NCBI RefSeq assembly: GCF_000753735.1
Contig: NZ_JPIN01000001.1
Location: 62,001-126,000 of the forward strand
Origin: Pseudidiomarina atlantica
Lineage (GTDB): Bacteria > Pseudomonadota > Gammaproteobacteria > Enterobacterales > Alteromonadaceae
Direction: 5' to 3'
Length of the DNA stretch: 64,000 nucleotides
Shown here: one piece after another, positions 61,794 through 64,000 of the stretch
Layout of the letters: every line of letters starts with the position of its first letter
How positions within the stretch are numbered: position 1 is the stretch's first letter
Program-made: the position numbers and the translations under genes
Notes under the pieces: model-generated
The model's input: only the letters and a program-made list of their open reading frames with translations
Databases searched by the model: none
What the model was told of the DNA's origin: nothing

Positions 61794-62686
61794 GATTGAC
61801 GCACCCGTTCGGCAATGGCTGCACGGACGCTATCGCCGAGAATGTTAATTGACAAAATGGTGATAAACAGAGCGAGGCCTGGCAAGATCATCATCCAAGG
61901 TGATACATAAACTTGATCAAGACTACGGGCGAGCATAGTGCCCCACTCAGGTGCAGGTGCTTGTACACCAAGACCTAGGAAGCCGAGTGCAGCAATATCG
62001 AGAATAGCAGTCGACAGGGCAAAAGTGGTTTGCATCACCAAGCGACTGGTAATATTCGGAAAGATAACCCGGCTAAACATGTACCAGCGACTCACACCAT
62101 TAAGGCGCGATGCGGTGACATATTCCTTGTAACGCTCATCGTAAATCGCATTGTGAACTTCATGAATAAATTGCGGTATCAAGACTAAGGTAATAGCAAA
62201 CATCACGTTAAGAAGTGATGGTCCAAGAATGGCGATAATGACCAAAGCCAAAAGCAATGAGGGAATGGATAAAATCACATCAAGAAAATGGTTTAGCGTC
62301 GAAGATTGCACCCCGCGTGACATTCCCGCCCAAGCGCCTATGCTGATACCAATAACAGCGGCAATCAATACCGCTAAAAGTGGATAGCCGAGGCTATAAA
62401 CAGAACCAGCAATAATCCGCGACAGCACATCGCGACCAAGGTCATCGGTACCAAATAAAAAACGAATCTCACCCTGATCGCTCCAGCTAGGTGGTTGCAG
62501 GATAGCGTCTGCAAATTGGCTATCAGGCGCGTAGGGAACTAACCACGGCGAGAAAATCATAATCAGCAAGGCTGCGCAGAGAAAATAGAAAGCTGCAACG
62601 GCGAATGGATTGGCGTTTAAATGCAACCAGATTTGCCGCAGGGGCGAAGGTTCACGATGCTGAAAGTAAATATTAGCGTTCTGCAT
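61790..62686 (-). CDS. sapC: Sap ABC transporter permease SapC
   Basis: A 298-residue inner-membrane permease of the DppC/OppC type (E. coli SapC 296) with about six helices. The EAA-type loop is seen in EYVTASRLNGVSRWYMFSRVIFPN, followed by LDIAALGFLGLGVQAPAPEWG. ATG 62686 is chosen, overlapping the sapB 3' end by 14 bases; a further upstream in-frame start has no support. Confidence 0.94.
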   Translation of the reverse strand: MQNANIYFQHREPSPLRQIWLHLNANPFAVAAFYFLCAALLIMIFSPWLVPYAPDSQFADAILQPPSWSDQGEIRFLFGTDDLGRDVLSRIIAGSVYSLGYPLLAVLIAAVIGISIGAWAGMSRGVQSSTLNHFLDVILSIPSLLLALVIIAILGPSLLNVMFAITLVLIPQFIHEVHNAIYDERYKEYVTASRLNGVSRWYMFSRVIFPNITSRLVMQTTFALSTAILDIAALGFLGLGVQAPAPEWGTMLARSLDQVYVSPWMMILPGLALFITILSINILGDSVRAAIAERVRQS

Positions 62687-63704
62687 AGAGTTCCTTCCGT
62701 ACTTGCGGATAACGCCAGGCATGATAGAGCTCGACCAGCACATTCACTAATAAAATCAATGCGGCAAAGGTAAAAAGACCAGCCTGCATAACAGGATAAT
62801 CGCGCTCATAAATACTTTTTACCAGCCAACTTCCGAGCCCCGGCCAATTAAAGATTACTTCAGTGATAATGATATTACTCATCAAAATACTGAACATCAG
62901 GCCCAACTGCCTTACCACCGGCTGCATAGTATTGGGCATCACGTGCCGCCATAGAATGCGCCGGTCACTTAAACCACGGGCCCGTGCCGAACGAATATAG
63001 TTCTGTTGCATTACCTCAAGCATGCTATTACGGGTCACCCGCATCAACATGGTGGCAGGCATCATGGCCAACACCAGCACCGGTAACCACAAATGGCTGA
63101 TGGCATCGGCAAAGGCAGCGCTGCGATAAGGACTGTCGCTCAAACCAATATCCAACAAAATAGCCCCGCTACTCACCTCGATATCGAACAATGGATTGAT
63201 TTGTCCTGAGATAGGCGTCCATCCCAGTTTTACCGCGAACAATAAAATGAGTAACTGCGCGAGCCAAAACACGGGAATCGAGTAGGCACTCAGGCTCAGC
63301 CCCATGACGAGGCGGTCAAGTGCACCACGTCGCTGTCCTGCGGCGTACAAGCCTAGCGGTGCACCAATAACCATGGCCACAATCATTGCCAGCAGTGAAA
63401 GCTCGACGGTCGCGCCAAGGAGCGGCAGTAGTTCCTGAAAAACTGGCTGTTGGGTGCTCAACGATTGGCCCCATTCGCCACGTAAAAGATGTCCAAGGAA
63501 ATTGCTGTATTGCGCGAGAATACCTTGGTCAAAAGCACGCGTGGCAGTGGCCAGTTGATAGTTCAGCGCATCACTGGCACGGACTCCACTCATATTGGTC
63601 AGCGGATCACCAGGGAAGAAGTAGTTAAGTGAAAATATGAAGACGGTAAGTAACCATAGCGTAATAAGCAGCAGCATCATCCGTCGTAGGGTGTAGCGAA
63701 TCAT
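62673..63704 (-). CDS. sapB: Sap ABC transporter permease SapB
   Basis: A 343-residue permease of the DppB/OppB type, somewhat longer than E. coli SapB (321). The N-terminal helix is MIRYTLRRMMLLLITLWLLTVFIF; the EAA-type loop lies in QNYIRSARARGLSDRRILWRHVMPN and the following GLMFSILMSNIIITEVIFNWPGLG in parts is typical. Its start overlaps the sapA stop as ATGA, and its end overlaps sapC. Confidence 0.94.
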   Translation of the reverse strand: MIRYTLRRMMLLLITLWLLTVFIFSLNYFFPGDPLTNMSGVRASDALNYQLATATRAFDQGILAQYSNFLGHLLRGEWGQSLSTQQPVFQELLPLLGATVELSLLAMIVAMVIGAPLGLYAAGQRRGALDRLVMGLSLSAYSIPVFWLAQLLILLFAVKLGWTPISGQINPLFDIEVSSGAILLDIGLSDSPYRSAAFADAISHLWLPVLVLAMMPATMLMRVTRNSMLEVMQQNYIRSARARGLSDRRILWRHVMPNTMQPVVRQLGLMFSILMSNIIITEVIFNWPGLGSWLVKSIYERDYPVMQAGLFTFAALILLVNVLVELYHAWRYPQVRKELYAER

Positions 63705-64000
63705 GGCTGTACTCCGGCTGATTCGGTCGCGGCCGTATCGACATGGCGTGCGAAGCGAAAATTGACGCCGCCATAGGCGGGTACTTCAACGCCTTGAATA
63801 TCTCCACGGTAGGCTTGAAAACGCATTGAGTTAGCGATAGGAATCAAGGGAACCTCGCGGTAAACCCAATTTTCGACCTCTTGATACAGCTGTTTACGTT
63901 TAGCGTTTTCTTGCTCACGAATGGCTTCAGCGAGTAATTCATCAAACTCAGCGTTACACCAGTTGGCGCGGTTGGTCCCCACAGCCTTAGCATTACAACT
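63701..64000 (-). CDS. sapA: Sap ABC transporter substrate-binding protein SapA (C-terminal part)
   Basis: The frame is open from the window edge to a stop at 63701, giving about 99 residues: SCNAKAVGTNRANWCNAEFD, then EVPLIPIANSMRFQAYRGDI and a C-terminal tail. This is the C-terminal lobe of a periplasmic dipeptide-type solute-binding protein, and the order sapA-B-C-D-F supports SapA. A GTG at 63982 is internal, not a start. The rest of the gene lies beyond the window. Confidence 0.9.
   Translation of the reverse strand, partial: SCNAKAVGTNRANWCNAEFDELLAEAIREQENAKRKQLYQEVENWVYREVPLIPIANSMRFQAYRGDIQGVEVPAYGGVNFRFARHVDTAATESAGVQP

Overview
This 64 kb window is an ordinary, densely packed stretch of chromosome from a gammaproteobacterium. 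Every block of genes is a housekeeping cluster that Enterobacteria and Alteromonadales share: map/rpsB-tsf-pyrH-frr-uppS-cdsA-dxr-rseP-bamA-skp-lpxD-fabZ-lpxA-lpxB, xerD-dsbC-recJ-prfB-lysS, ygfZ/sdhE-ygfX, nadB/rpoE-rseABC-lepA-lepB-rnc-era-recO-pdxJ, rlmD-relA-mazG-pyrG-eno, ftsB-ispD-ispF-truD-surE-pcm-nlpD-rpoS-mutS-pncC-recA and sapABCDF. The compact gene lengths, the roughly 50% GC and the way these blocks are joined suggest a marine Alteromonadales member, perhaps Idiomarinaceae; this is inference from gene order, not a database result.

Layout. 1-15026: map (and the first codons of a probable glnD) diverges from a long rightward run that makes ribosomal protein S2, EF-Ts, UMP kinase and ribosome recycling factor. 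The same run then makes lipid carrier and phospholipid precursors, the DXP isoprenoid enzyme, the sigma-E protease RseP, the outer-membrane assembly proteins BamA and Skp, and the lipid A enzymes. 15118-17915: a three-gene redox operon (glutathionyl-hydroquinone reductase, pirin, quinone oxidoreductase) sits where Enterobacteria carry rnhB-dnaE. 17923-24231: tRNA-Tyr (minus), then xerD, dsbC, recJ, prfB with its programmed frameshift, and lysS. 24257-29184: mostly leftward genes (a MetB/MetC-like PLP enzyme, slyD, ygfZ, nadB) with sdhE and a short ygfX between them. 29364-42235: the envelope-stress regulon core rpoE-rseABC under a clear sigma-E promoter, then translation and processing genes through relA-mazG. 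42325-46693: pyrG, eno, an unrecognised 220-residue protein, and a convergent TSUP-family permease. 46766-57312: ftsB to recA, with mutS on the opposite strand. 57337-58374: a patatin-like protein. 58471-64000 (minus): putP attached directly to the end of a sapABCDF transporter operon, with sapA cut by the window edge.

Functionally the window links envelope biogenesis (bamA, skp, lpx genes, uppS, cdsA, dxr/ispD/ispF) with its stress control (rseP, rpoE, rseABC). It also holds the stringent and stationary-phase regulators (relA, mazG, rpoS, surE, pcm) and DNA maintenance genes (xerD, recJ, recO, mutS, recA). Regulatory sites that can be read directly are the rpsB promoter with a GC-rich discriminator, a tRNA-Tyr promoter, a sigma-E promoter before rpoE, a recA promoter whose spacer is exactly a LexA operator, a pyrG promoter, an ftsB promoter and several intrinsic terminators.

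I found no insertion sequence, prophage, integron, CRISPR array, toxin-antitoxin pair or defence system. No gene-free stretch exceeds about 270 bases; the largest, 842-1107, holds the rpsB promoter and leader. I did not find a convincing undescribed system. The points most worth a second look are the unrecognised protein at 45314-45976, the lpxB-proximal quinone/redox operon, the short tryptophan-rich YgfX overlapping nadB, a stop codon placed exactly in the loop of a perfect hairpin, the acidic insert in the RssA-like protein, and the sap-putP fusion of operons.
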